DNA of 46,247 nucleotides from Didymodactylos carnosus (taxonomy: Eukaryota > Rotifera > Eurotatoria > Philodinida > Philodinidae): assembly GCA_905250885.1 (NCBI GenBank), contig CAJNOQ010000575.1, positions 1 through 46,247 on the forward strand, written 5' to 3'. Both the position numbers and the translations under genes were made by a program. Below are positions 1 through 12,694 of this stretch, piece after piece. The first letter of the stretch is position 1. Each line of letters starts with the position of its first letter. Below the pieces are notes generated by a model. That model saw only the letters and a list, made by a program, of their open reading frames with translations, did not search any database and was not told the DNA's origin.

Positions 1-3000
1 TATTGTAGATTGTGTATTTGGCATATAAGTGGAAGTGATATCATGCGGTTGTGGTTGATGTGGATGTAGATGTAATGAATGAGATGGATATGGTGACATT
101 TGAGTAACATGAGGTGCTGATATTTGTGACTGTTGTCCTTGTGGTTGTTGATGATGTTGAAATGCTGGTAGTGTTTGTGTTTGTTGTGCAGGTGGAGTGA
201 TACCTTCTCCCGGGTGAGTTAATGGTGGTGGTGGTGACATTGGTGTAGAGGCATTTGTTGTAGTTTGAGAAGTTGGTTTTTGCCACATACGAGCTTTCAT
301 TCTTGCCTAAATTTGTAAAAGATCCTTCCAGTAACTAAAACATTGAACGGAAACAAAAAAACTTACCAGAACTTTTTGTCCTCTTATCGATACATTTTCT
401 CTTGTCAAATAAACAAATGCATGTTGGGCATCGTCTTCAGAAGCAAACGTAACATACCAACAATCTGTCTCTCCCACCCTTTCACAATCAATACATTTTG
501 CAGGACAACGTTCGTTATTAAATAATTCAGAAACTTCCTATAATAATACAACAGAAGAACATGCAGTTTAACATGATCGTAATTCACTATTAGCAAACGT
601 ACCGCTGGATCGTTCACGTCAACTGGTATCTCACGTAAGATAATAATACAACGTTTTCTAGCTGGTCTCACTTTTTGTTCATCCGCATCAACTTCAACTG
701 ATGGTAATTCTAAAAAATAACGAGAAGAACAACTGAATACAATTTTTTTGACATATGTATAACATACCTTTTAGAATATCTGTTACTAATTGTGTATCCG
801 TCGTCAATTTTTTAATTAGTTTAAAATTAGCTATGGTACTAATTGGAACATATTTATCAACAGGATCCATTTGAGACTGAAGATAATAGTCATTTGCCAT
901 ATTTTCACTGAAATAATGCAAAGAAACGATATTTCAGACATAAAATATTATTCATAAACAAAAACAAACCGTGAAAAATAATATTCTAATTGTTGACGTA
1001 GTGGTTGACGAATCTGATCATGCGTTTGTTGACGAGTTGTTGATTGCTCATCGTCTACGAATGTAAAAAAAAACATGTTTAATTTAGCTGCTATGCGTGA
1101 CGTTTTCGTAATGAATGGTAATGAGAAATTGTGAATGAAAACGAGTCCCAAAATCAATCTTTCTTGTTGCTTAAAATGTTAAAAAATGCTTCACAAAAAC
1201 ATTTATAAAGAATAACTTGCTTAAGTCATCCATTATACTAATGACGGAACATTGTCATGTAATTCTGCAATTTTTTCTCAGAGTATATTTTATAGCAGGT
1301 AGGTTTTGATGCTGATCATGAATCTGATAGTCATTTGTCTCCATAGGTCCTTTTTGAATGTGTTTACAGGAATCAGGTTTCTAGAGGACCAGCATGCGCT
1401 TCCAATCAAACATTCTGATACTGTAAGATTGTGGAATAGATCGAGTTACTCATGTAGATAGGTTTTGGAGATCAAGGGATCAATTTCTGTAAAATTGTAC
1501 AACTTTTAGATCTTAATTTAACGGAAAACGTACGCTTTTTAGCTTTTATTTCAGAGAACGCTTTATAACTCTACAGAAATTGATCCCTTGAACAGTAAAC
1601 AGGTTGAGACACGCACAGTAATTAAAGAACATGTAGCCTCATCATTTTTCTGTTGTACGACGGTAATTGAAATTTCCTGTCAAAAAACAGTGTCCATTTC
1701 ATTAATAGTTTCTTCTTTTAATCGAGCACTCAGATCAAATTTGCACATTTGACTTAATTTTCTTTTTGTATTTGTCTTTTCCTCTCACACACAATTCTCT
1801 TCTTAAGTATCTTCATTTTTTGTTTTTTCTGATTTTTATTCTTACTCTCTTTTTGCGGTTGTCCTTTTCTTTTCGGTGCAGGTGGCACTATTTATTATAA
1901 GTCCTTGGCTTTTGGTGCTTTTCTTTGTATTTTTTATTTCTGTACGAGATCTTATTACATAAAATATAGTTCAGTTCTCTTAATCTCCAAAACTTATCTA
2001 CATGAGCAACATGATCTACTCTACAATCTTACAGTATCAGAATGTGTTTGATTGGAAGCGCACGATAGTTCTCTAGAAAGTCGGTTCCTATCGGCTCGTC
2101 CAAGGGAGCTATATTTCCTGTCTGAATTTAGAAGACTTTCATCGAAAAGTATTTTGAAACACTACAGGTGGAAGATGAGAACATCAGATAATAATGCATC
2201 GGAGATCCGATACTTTTTAATTCTTTCACAACAAAAGCTGTTATCAAATTAATCTTGTTCAATAGTTCTGCAGATTGAATACTCCCAAGACTATTCAGCC
2301 AAGGTCACAAATTCATGTCTTTCTTATAGATACACTATTACTGATGGAAATCTTGACAAGGTATAAATATTTACAATTCGTTTCATTTTAACGAATTATT
2401 TTTTAATAGAACAACGATTGAAGTTTTTTGAAAAAAAAATTCTACTGAACAATTAACAAGCCTAAATTAGTATTAAAGTATTCGTGATCAGACGACTTTC
2501 GGGAGCAGAAACAAAACGTGAGACTGATAAGAAAATAAATTTCGATATGAAATTCCAATAGATTACCTCTTAAAAGTAAACTTTTGTCATACATCATTCT
2601 TTTTTAAAAAACATTCGACAGTTTATTAAATAAAAGCGATAATTAACTAATTATGTATTTAGAGAAACCATCTGTCATAAAAATAAAAAGAAAACAAACG
2701 ATAGCCGGAAAAACATTATTTTACGTTTGTCAGAATATATATCTATACATATTCATTGTTATAAATTTAATATCTTGCTATGCCATTATACAATATACGT
2801 ATAAGAAAGAGAAAAATGAGAGAAGAACGAAAAGAAAAAGATATTCTTTTGATTCAAACCAGACGACGATATAATCTACTCTTCTTTTTCGCTCTTCATG
2901 ATACTATCTTTCGCGTCATAGTCAATAAATTTTTTCAGATATTAATATGTTTATCCGTCTTAAACAGTAGAAACTAAAAATATCTTAGAACATTATTGTT

Positions 3001-5677
3001 GATCAACTTTTCAAGAATATATTTCGTCCAATATTTTTAAAACCAATATACACTGTAACTGGACGATGACATTGACTCTTCGTTTCTACACAAATGTAGG
3101 AGACATATTAAATGAACAATCAAATCAAACGTGTTAAAAGGTAATATTAAATGACAGTGGTTCTTACACCTCAATTGTCTTTTTTTTTTATTCTTTGTTA
3201 TATATAGTTACGTAAAATTAGTTGACAAGTTATTAGATTATAAATAATAATGATTGATGATTTTTTTCTATCATTTAAATATGCACTAATATCGATCATA
3301 GAACAAATTATGTCAAATATAATTTTGATTGGATTAACACAATGATGATTTTTAACCTTAAACAAGATATCTTTAGCTTTTCCTTTCTCTCTCCAACAAA
3401 CACAAAAAATTACGTAAAACAAGTAGATCCAAAGAACATTTATGAAATCAATGACAACCAATTTCTTTGTACTGTTCAATAAAGTAATCAACCGGTCAAA
3501 AGTTAGCTTTTTTTTCATTTTTATCCAAGTATTTGTGATTTCGTCAAAATATCTCGATGCTTTAGTTATTTTTTACTTTTCTATCTAGAAGTTCTAGGTG
3601 AAGCATCAAATTAGCTAACCGCATTGTTTGATGTATAGGTCAACTAGGCCGCTAATATCAAGGTGTGGCGAATAATTGATAATTTTGTGTTTTTTACAAA
3701 AGGTTATTAAAAACTTTGTTTCTTCACTGTCTCTATGGACTCACTTCATGCGAACTATCTTTGTTTAATTCGCACTACCTCAGAGACACATTCAGTTTTA
3801 CACACCCGTAGCGTTTCACCCCTATTTGCGGCACGGAATCCAATACGTTTGGATGCACTAAGTTCCGTCCGATGCAAAATGTTAGTTCATGTGCAATGTA
3901 ATTCAGTTGCATCGAGAGATTTATCCTCATGATTTACTTGCGATTCGTCCCTAATTGCTCACTCTCGCTTTTGATATCACTTTTGATGTTGTTTGATCTT
4001 ACAAAGCTAATTAGGGACGAATCGAGAGGACACCATATGCATCCTATACATTGATCGGTGAATTGACGACCGAGACCAATTCATTAGGCTATACTCGATG
4101 CTTTTTCCATGGTTGAATAGCACATAAGTAATATCGCAGCCAGATATGTTCGTTACATACTCGAAATATATTGAAAATAGTTAAAGAAATAAAACATCTT
4201 GTTGCAGTCATTATCAATCACACATTTTTTATTACTTTATTGTTAGGAGAAACTAAATCTGTACCTGGTGTTATTCCGGAGTGATACATTTCGATGTTTG
4301 TCGGTGATATCACATTTGTTGGCGCTAAATCCAAAGAAGTATGGTCCGAAACAACTGACATTTGTTTATAACCCGGAATAACATAGTTGGATCGATGTTG
4401 TGCGTAAATTAATTCTGATGATTGGTCAGCTAAAATGACATAAAACAAAAACGTTTTAGTCTAGATTAACATTTGAGTTACATGTTCAACATAAGAAGTA
4501 AAACTCCATAATCAGACGTGCTTTATAGAAATAAAATAGAAAATTGTAATGATTAAAATCATTTGTCGAGCGTGAATTCTGAGAGAAGCGTGACCGAAAA
4601 CAAAAATAGCCAAAATGTGCAAGTAAAGAAAAATAGAACTTGACATTTATATTTGCTTATTTAGTTATCCATATGATAAAATTTTTATTTGGATCGATAT
4701 AATCCTTTTGTCGAGTAGATATAATTATATTTCAAAAAATTTAAACATTTTTAGCTGTTTACGTTAACATTTAAAGAGAGAAACTCTGGAGCTTTAATTA
4801 AACGTTTAGTAATCGCAGTGTTACAAGAATTAGGTGAATCCAGAACGAGAATGAAAAAATAGACATTTATGATTTCAGAATCTCAGATTGAAAGCATCAC
4901 ACAGAATGTTTCAAAAGCAAATTATTTTTAGAATAATTTGACACAATCAAAAAACAAAACAAAGCAAAGAATAAGGTTTATTTTTTAGATTTAAACAATG
5001 GGCAATGCTTTTTTGTTCTTATCTTATCATTAACATACCGTCCAAATAATAGTCTAAATAATAAATCAATTTTTACAAGTTGATGAAAAAAAAAAAGAAG
5101 AAATTATTTCTTTTTCACAAGAATCTACCTGTTGGTCGAATATAACCAGTACCATAATCAATTATATTTTGATAGTCTGCATCTAAATAATTAACTAATA
5201 ATAAATCAAATTTTGAATTCTATATTTTTTCTAATCATACACTATCACACATAAACATACTTGTTACTGTTCCATGTTGATCGATTGATGAAAATTGTGC
5301 CGCATTTGGATTCAGATTATTTGTATTTACCTGAAAATAGTAAAAGTAATTAGAAAAATATGTTGTAGACATATTTACAAGAAGAAATGAGTCATCTATA
5401 TTTATCAATGATAAAGATACAGTAAAGAGAAAAATATTATCTCTTTTTCTCTTACGTGATATAAATATGATGATCTATCTATCAAATTATCTTGTATATC
5501 ATTATTTATCACAAGGTTATTATCAGTTTTATCAACAACATTGTTATGATCAGCAGTCGTTTCTTCATCTGTTGGAATATAGGCATTTGTAATACAAAAA
5601 ATTATTTCTTTATTGTCAAAATCAGATGTTACGTAAGAATTGTACCCATGTAATTGTACTTCAAGTATTTTACTCAT
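1..5677 (-). CDS. LARP4: LARP4-like La-related RNA-binding protein (3' end outside window)
   Basis: This is a cytoplasmic poly(A)/PABP-binding protein family that stabilises mRNA. I read nine minus-strand exons, all in agreeing phase: 5456-5677 (ATG at 5677), 5261-5330, 5129-5182, 4265-4429, 970-1054, 768-907, 603-709, 367-537 and 1-306, giving 440 codons so far. Exon 2 encodes a PAM2 motif (NNLNPNAAQFSS). Exons 5-6 encode the La motif (LRQQLEYYFSRENMANDYYL, then QMDPVDKYVPI and IKKLTTD). Exons 7-8 encode the LARP4 RRM (RPARKRCIIILREIP, then WYVTFASEDDAQHAFVYL). This La-RRM order and wording match human LARP4/4B closely. The last visible exon is rich in Pro, Gln and His, as the family's disordered tail is, and runs off the window at position 1. 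Intron 1055-4264 is 3.2 kb and holds a foldback element; most other introns are 58-125 bp. The family call is very firm; the first exon's N-terminal sequence is less conserved. Confidence 0.9.
1378..2079. repeat. Foldback element in LARP4 intron, about 100-bp inverted arms
   Basis: The left arm (1378-1480) begins TTTCTAGAG, and the reverse complement of the right arm (1985-2079) begins with the same nine bases. Both arms then share GCGCTTCCAATCAAACA, TTCTGATACTGTAAGATTGT and CTCATGTAGATA with scattered differences. The interior also holds a shorter inverted pair built on AGAAATTGATCCC (near 1478-1490 and 1575-1590). No coding capacity is visible. It is probably a non-autonomous DNA transposon, superfamily unknown, lying wholly inside the large LARP4 intron. 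Confidence 0.65.
3942..4026. repeat. Short inverted repeat inside LARP4 intron
   Basis: An arm of about 18 bp, CGATTCGTCCCTAATT, near 3942-3957 is repeated in reverse as AATTAGGGACGAATCG at about 4009-4025, with a loop of about 50 bp. It could be a tiny foldback element or a hairpin. No function can be assigned. Confidence 0.5.
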
Positions 5678-8520
5678 TCAAGCCAACAAAGCAATAGTCA
5701 AGTCATTCACATATTAAAGAGAGAAAAGCGAAGAAAGAAAAAACAATAAAACCATTTAGTATATAAAACAATTGTGTGAGAAGAACACGAAACAAAAATT
5801 TATATTGTTGTGTTATATTCTGTCATCATCATCACCAACAACATGATTACCTCTCCCAAACAAATAGGCTTCATCTTAAAATGTTTAAATGTATAAATGT
5901 ATTGTTCAAGGTAATTCATATTATATATCTAGATTAAATATAGAGAAGAAAAAAAAAGACTAAAATAAATCTTTCTGCGTATTTTGATATTCCGAAAACA
6001 ACAACAGCAAAATTTCTACTTAAAAAGTCAGGAAAAAAAATGAGGAGGTAGACAACGGTGACGTATCCAAAAAAGTTTTTTCGATGGAGGAACTACGAAA
6101 ATTATCTTATGTATCTTTCATTCGAAGGATACAAGAGAAAATTGAACTGAACCTCAAAATATCACTGAACGTTCACATATGCACATATTCAAATAGTCCA
6201 GTGTCTACTGGCAGAATCTATCAAGTTTAGTATAAACCACTCACAGAGAGATGGCATATGAGTGCATCTCATTGGAGTGGTAGTCTCATTTCGATGGTTT
6301 TTCATTACACTATTCATTCTATAAACGATTTTGAAAAGCGAATTCGCAAACGACAGTATAAATGCATCAACTCTTTTTTTAATGCTCCTCAAAAGTGTAC
6401 TAATAAATTGTCAATCACACATCTCCTAGTGGTTTTCATGTATTTGAAAAATCGTAATAGTTCCGTATTTTTCGAATGAAGAGACACAAAATGACACAAA
6501 CACATTTTTCACTTTTTCAACATGTCTGGTGGAAAAATATCAATTTTTTTGAAACGAATATCTGGCAAAAAGAAAAAAGGTTTGAATCGAAGAAACTGTT
6601 CGCATCATTTTCTATGTCTACGTTTCTAGTTCGATTTAGAGCAGACCCGATGCATGTTTGCAACTATCATTCACTACCATTGAGATTTTTATGTCGTGTG
6701 GTAATACAAGAGCGAATAATCTCACTTTAAGTGCAGTGGAACCATCGATTTCTTTATTTGGACCTGGCGACACTTCTAACGTTTCTCAACAGGATCTATG
6801 CACCCTTTAAGAGACATTCTCCAAAAATTTATAAACATATATATGTGTTTAATGGATTATCAAGCTTCTCTGGAACAATGAGTTAATTTCATATTGGAAA
6901 TCAGTATGTGTCGCTCTTTTTCACATTAGCAAATGAAAAAACTCATGATACTGTTTTCAGACAAACAAAATTCGTGTTGATGGCAGAGGGTTAGACTGAA
7001 CAGACGGATTTTTTCACTATTCTTTAGACATTAAATCTCAACATTAGAACCTATATAATGATCATAAGATCACTTTTACTGCTATTTTCTAAAAAATATT
7101 TACACCGTTTCATTTCAAATCTGTGAGTAAGAGGTACGAATAACTACTGTTGCAGAAATTATTGATTTTCTAAAAATATACTCGTACTACACCTGCTCAT
7201 GTCAATAATTAACGAAAATAAAAACGAATCTCGATTCTATTATATCCATTACTCAAAAGTTTTTCAAATAAAAATATATCTTTTATTTAAGAAAATGAAG
7301 AAAGAAAAGTTTTTCAGTTCCAAATAAAGACGACATATTTTTTATTTCGTCTTTCTCCTTATTTATGTATGTGTTTTTGATATTAGTATAATAAGAGAGA
7401 CTAAAAAAGAAAAGAAATAGTCATATGCCACATCACGTCATCCTAACTACCTACGACAATAACTCCAGCGGCGACAGCAGCAACAGTAAAAATAACAACA
7501 AAGCGATAATGCTCTTAGTTTCAGAAGTAGTTAGTAGGAAGAACAGAAAAAGGAGAGCAGAAATAACAAAAAATATCCAGGATTTTATTGCTTCTTTTTT
7601 CTTGTTTGTATGATATCAGGTAAATGATTAAAAGCAATATATACAACATTTACAACACAGAAACGTTTTAATTAAATTGAACAAGTTACTTATATGTGTA
7701 AGCCGATCATAAGCGTACATATCTGTTTCCTAAATATTAAAGATTTTTGACCTCGGTTTTTTATATTTATTTAATAAAGCGTTTGTGGACAAAAAACGAT
7801 GTAAGATTAAAAGCTTATTTCCTCTCAATTGAAAGATCGTATTTAGGTGAAAAACTGCTTCAAAACCAAGTAACACCTAAAATGGTAGACAGACACCTCT
7901 AACAAAATAGCTTCGATTTTATCTCCAATTCACACAATGGCAAAATCCTTTTGTGTGTATTAGAACACTATTTGGACTAGTTTTATTTTTAGATTCTAAA
8001 TATATTAATAGATTTTGTTGAGGACGTATGTTGAGTGAAGAAAATCCACATTATTTTTGAACAATTTAATGATTTTTTGAAACTTTTAACTGTTTCGCAG
8101 CGTACATTCAGAGAATGTTTTTTTGTCAGAAACATACAATAATAAAATAGAAAATCGTTTACTCTTTAGAGAACAGATATACTTCAGACTTTCAGACTTT
8201 TTGACCACAAACATTTTAGTAAAGAAGCATCGGAGGAATTCCTTGTAAGCTTAGAAATCTGAAGACTATTCCTAGCCTAATACACATATAATAGCCGATG
8301 TACTTTGCATCATCGCTCATAAAGGAGTACAACATGAAATTTTGTTATACATTTTGTTTATACGATGTGTAGCCGGTAGTCATAAAGTGTCGCATCCACT
8401 TCATCGAAAACGATGGATGGGAACAACAACAAAGAAGCATCAAAATCGAATAATTGCAATATCCAGGGAGCAAACAGAAATCAGATACAGCGCAATGTAC
8501 ACCAGTGTAAGACCTACACA

Positions 8521-8554
<34 letters not shown>

Positions 8555-8934
8555 AGATTCTCTTAAGTGGCAATATTCTTTTTGTTCAAATGTCTCTAAA
8601 ACTTGTATTCTTAATCTTCATTGTTGTTTGTTGACAATTTAAAAAAGTATAATTAAATTTTAAAATAGAGAAAAGAGAATATTATGCATTGCTATATCAT
8701 TCATACACACGCGCACATACATAAACCGTATTACTCTATTGACACAATAGAATACAAAAGACATTTAGTTTTCTTTCCAGCAAAAATTTTAGAAAAATTG
8801 CTCTAAGCAAAATAGAAAAAAGTATTAATGGACTTAATTTAACGATATACATATGTTTCTCCATTTAAAGGTGTCTCATTTAAATCAAGTAACAACTTCA
8901 AAGTTAATTCAAGGCATTTTGTAGAAACACATAC
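5678..8934. other. Non-coding stretch upstream of LARP4; nothing firm seen
   Basis: This contains the presumed promoter and 5' UTR of LARP4 at its left edge. Open frames here are short, show no recognisable domain and have no flanking splice sites in phase. A (TA)n microsatellite lies at about 8524-8551. I see no gene. Confidence 0.5.
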
Positions 8935-9197
8935 CAGAGGTGAACGAGTACACACACAAGTACAAAACAGTTTTACTCGAGTGCAAATTTTTTAAAAAAA
9001 AAAACAGGATTGTCGTCTGAACACTTATCGTGTAATGATAGTATATCGATCAGTCTTGTCTGAAGTCCTTTTTGTTTTAGTTAAACAGATTTTCATCCAA
9101 GTACTCGAGTACTTTTTTTGAGTATGCATTAAAAAAAGTCACGAGTACAAATATCTAAAAATTTGTATTCGAGTATACTCGTACTCGTCCATCTCTG
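8935..9197. mobile_element. Non-autonomous hAT-type MITE with 8-bp target duplication
   Basis: The 263-bp element starts CAGAGGTGAACGAGTAC and ends with the complementary GTACTCGTCCATCTCTG. It is flanked by acacatac (8927-8934) and acgcatac (9198-9205), an 8-bp duplication with one mismatch. TIRs beginning CAGAG with an 8-bp duplication are typical of hAT. The interior repeats the GAGTAC/GTACTC motif many times and has no ORF. It lies just upstream of the weak candidate exons at 9200-9439. Confidence 0.7.
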
Positions 9198-9199
9198 AC

Positions 9200-9439
9200 G
9201 CATACAATAAAATTTTGAAAACGCATTGGACAAAGTCTGGATCTGCATTCCAGGATCATTTGGCTAAGTGTTTTAAACACTAATCAATTTTCTTTGCCTT
9301 TCATTTTACAGTTTTCTTTTTATTTATTTTAGACAAAATTGTTTTCGAAATTGCTACATCTCTGCGTGAAGTTAAAGAGTTAGAAGACGATACACCATAT
9401 TCTGAAACCGCAAAGAAGAGAGAAGAAAGGAAATCGTGA
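9200..9439 (+). other. Weak candidate exon pair, unidentified
   Basis: Two stretches look protein-like by composition. At 9200-9280 the plus strand reads AYNKILKTHWTKSGSAFQDH and continues LAKCFKH before a stop. At 9333-9439, after a good acceptor (TTTATTTTAG), it reads KIVFEIATSLREVKELEDD, then TPYSETAKKREERKS and a stop. I could not join the two in a consistent phase and do not recognise the protein. They may be the end of a decayed gene disrupted by the hAT insertion, or chance. Confidence 0.2.
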
Positions 9440-11664
9440 AAATTTATGCCCACAATTGTTTTATGATGAAAAAACACTCCTAATGTTGAAATATATACTA
9501 CTACATAAGATTTATCTTCTATCTAGCTGTACACGCACATAGAACTGTACTGATTACTATAGAACATTTAAAAGAAAATAATAATAGCTTACTTGTGGCT
9601 GCATCATTAGTTTTTAATTTTTTTTCAACAATATAAATAAGAAAAGATATAGCTAAGTTTTAAATTAAATTAAATAAGAAAATAGAATAATAATTGTACT
9701 AATTTTGTTCGTTTGTGTTTTGTTGAGTATGAGTAAAAAATAAGATCAAATAAAGAATACGAAAAACGAAGTCTTATTACTGTTATAGATTCTGATGAAT
9801 TTATAGTACTGTAATCGAGAGATGATAGCAAAAAAATGAATTTTTTAACAAAAAATAAATGGTAATAGTTTAATCTCAATATAATTTTTCTACATACGTA
9901 ATAAATAAAAAGAAAAACGAATATTAACGACGATAATAGAATATCAATGGATAATAAATAGTAAAACAAATGAATATCTAAAAACACAAAAAATATCACA
10001 CAAAAAATTTCTTTTACAAAGTTAAACTCTTACCTTTAAACTGTATTAATGATTTCAAAGATAACTTAAGGAGACTGCCGACAAAGAAGTGTTTGTTTTA
10101 ATGAAATGGAAAGGAATGTTTACATTCAATAACAACAAGAAATGACAACGAGGATGCCACACACACAATTTTCATTCATAAACCTAAGATTAGAAAAAGA
10201 AAAAAAATAATATTTGTTTATAAGACAGCTGAGATCAAAATGGCTACAATTCTCACTTACCATTTAAATAAGACATGTTGCTGTGTTTGTTCATCACTAA
10301 TTATGTAAAAAACAATTCATGATAGTTGAAACAATATAGATACTATAACGTTCCTTAAAATAAAACAACAATAAACATTAGACACATCTAAAATTAATTG
10401 TGATTGAATTGCGAGAAACAAGAGTCCAGTCTTAAACTCACTTTAAACTGCTGTATAATTTTTACTTTCTTTCGTTTTTAAGAAAAACAAAGTTGTCTTA
10501 CGGACGCGTTTGTTTTTTTGGTGAAGATCAAAAATTTAATGCTAAACTTTAGAACTAAAAACAAATATGCGATTGGTATGTAGAACACAGAGAGAGAGAG
10601 AGATAAAATACTGTCTTAGTCGAAAATTTGGTTCTCATAAAAAGCTAAGCTACGTCACATGAAAGTGAATTCTATTGAACGTTATGAATACAAAAAAAAG
10701 AATTAAAATTTTTCTTTAATGGTGCTCTCTACTGACGAACCCATAAATTTTCTCTCTTAGTAACATAGGAGGCAACCACAATTCATCGAAAGTGAATGGC
10801 CTCCGATAATCCATAGAGTGCTATCTGATCTCACGGCCGTATCGATATTCTGAGAATCTACTCTACATGATATTACCCTTGGGCAATAAACTTTAAAACC
10901 AATATTTGTTGTCAAGCAGAACTCAAATCGTCATCCATTAAGTCAGATAAGTGCATATTATCCAAACATGTATGCGTTTCAGTTAGATTATTCTATTGTT
11001 CTCAATTTCCCATATATATGCCGAGAAAAATGTTTCGTGAATAATACAAACATACGTAAAACTTTTTTTATCCGGTTTAAACACCCGTGAGGTGCAAAGT
11101 CTCTTTTCTATTCGTTTCTAGCTTACGTATACGTAATATCTATAAAAAAAACTACTAAACTATCCAGAAAAATCAGGATAAAAATATAGCAGTACCGTTA
11201 TAAACGTATGACTATATCTGAGAAATTAATTAATGTAGTGCTACGCTTTTAGCGTTCAATATTGTTATTTGAGTACGACATTATCACACTTTTACTATGA
11301 TATCATCTCTATATTTAAGACAGGACTTAGCATAAGTGCAGTAACATCATGTCAGTGTTTTTTTTCATGAGGTAGCATGACGGAACATCACTATGCTGGG
11401 AAATAAAAGACAAGATTAATTAGAATTACAGGATACGTTAAGACTGAGCGCAGCATTTCTAATTCTCATTAGATGGGTATGACGTGCCGATACATTCCGC
11501 TTCGGAACCGAAAGTATACGAGTATATTCTGTTTTTCAAAACAAAGTGTATCAAAATTAAAAAATCTCATAACGCTAAAACAGAAAAGATTGTTTTTTCA
11601 TCCTGCTTCCTATACAGCCAACAACGTTATTCTTCATGTCTATATGAATATATAAAATACAATG
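9440..11664. other. Non-coding AT-rich stretch; nothing firm seen
   Basis: No open frame here has a recognisable domain or a convincing splice structure. A minus-strand frame at 9670-9999 is dominated by Phe, Leu, Ile and Tyr, as expected from translated A/T runs, and I regard it as chance. A short (GA)n run sits near 10590. Confidence 0.5.
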
Positions 11665-11672
11665 ATTCTGAC

Positions 11673-12085
11673 TAGGGATGTTCGGTTTTCAGTGCTTGTG
11701 AAGAACCGGAACCACGCTATCGGTTCTGACAATGGAGCCGGAATCTCGATTCTCTTATTTCCGATTTTCTATCGGAAGCCGAAATCGCGGTTTCTCAGAC
11801 GATTCCTTTTTTTCGGAACCGAGACTTTTTGACTTGCCTTTCTTTTAACAAGATAAAAACACACTATTGAAAAAGCTACAGAAAGATATATTTGCCTGTC
11901 ATTTGAAAGAATCCTTTCGTTTACCATAAAATGAATTCTATTTCGTTGAATTGTTATTGCCTGAAAAATTATTTTCCTGTTCTAAGCTGAGAATCGAGAA
12001 CCGCGGTTCTGTTCTAAGTTCGCAACCAGACCCGCGGTTTCTTTCGTTTCAGTTCAAATTCGAGAACCGGAACCGAACTTCCCTA
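11673..12085. mobile_element. Non-autonomous hAT-type element, 8-bp target duplication
   Basis: The 413-bp element begins TAGGGATGTTCGGTTTTC and ends GAACCGAACTTCCCTA, so the ends are imperfect inverted repeats. It is bracketed by an exact 8-bp duplication, attctgac, at 11665-11672 and 12086-12093. The interior is built of repeated GAACCGGAACC / CGGTTC(C) motifs (subterminal repeats) and carries no transposase. TAGGG-type ends with an 8-bp duplication point to hAT. Confidence 0.8.
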
Positions 12086-12694
12086 ATTCTGACTGTTTTT
12101 CTCACGATTCTGAATATTGTTTTCGACGAGAGTCACGATTTTTGTTTGCTGTTTTGCATGATATAAATGTCAATGAATTTTTAATAATTTTTTCACTCAA
12201 TTGTAGTGATTGCTAGGCCGCTCTCAGTTTCAAGTCAGATGCTAATTCGTTTTGTTAATATTCGAAATTGTCTGTCTGTGCACTGTTTTCTTTTTATGGC
12301 AAGAATAATGCAAAAGACGATGCTGATGCTGTCGTTAAATTTCTTAGAACAAAAGTATCCAATTTTGAATTTTTATTGTCACTGTTCATATTTATTTCAT
12401 TTAAAAATGTATAAAAAATACAACAAATACAGTAAAATTAACAAATCAGTACTTTAAAAAATTGACCAATATAACATTTGTCAAATTTCTCCGAGATATC
12501 AGAGGACAGTGCCGTTTCTGTTTTGGTGATATAGTGAATGTATTTTCGTTGTGTTAATTTGGATAGGATAGTTATGAGGCTAACCTGAGGTATTCTTCTT
12601 TTGTTTTGTCTTTTTGTACCACTATCCATCTATTGCGATCATGAATGTTAGTCGAGACGTAGACAGGTTAGTAGAATTGTTAGTAGGTGTAGAC

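Noticed and set aside
3198..3518. 106-codon minus-strand open frame in the LARP4 intron
   Set aside because: Low-complexity hydrophobic and Lys-rich sequence, no domain, no splice sites in phase and inside an intron of the same-strand gene.
9670..9999. 109-codon minus-strand open frame
   Set aside because: Dominated by Phe, Leu, Ile and Tyr from A/T-rich codons, with no recognisable feature.
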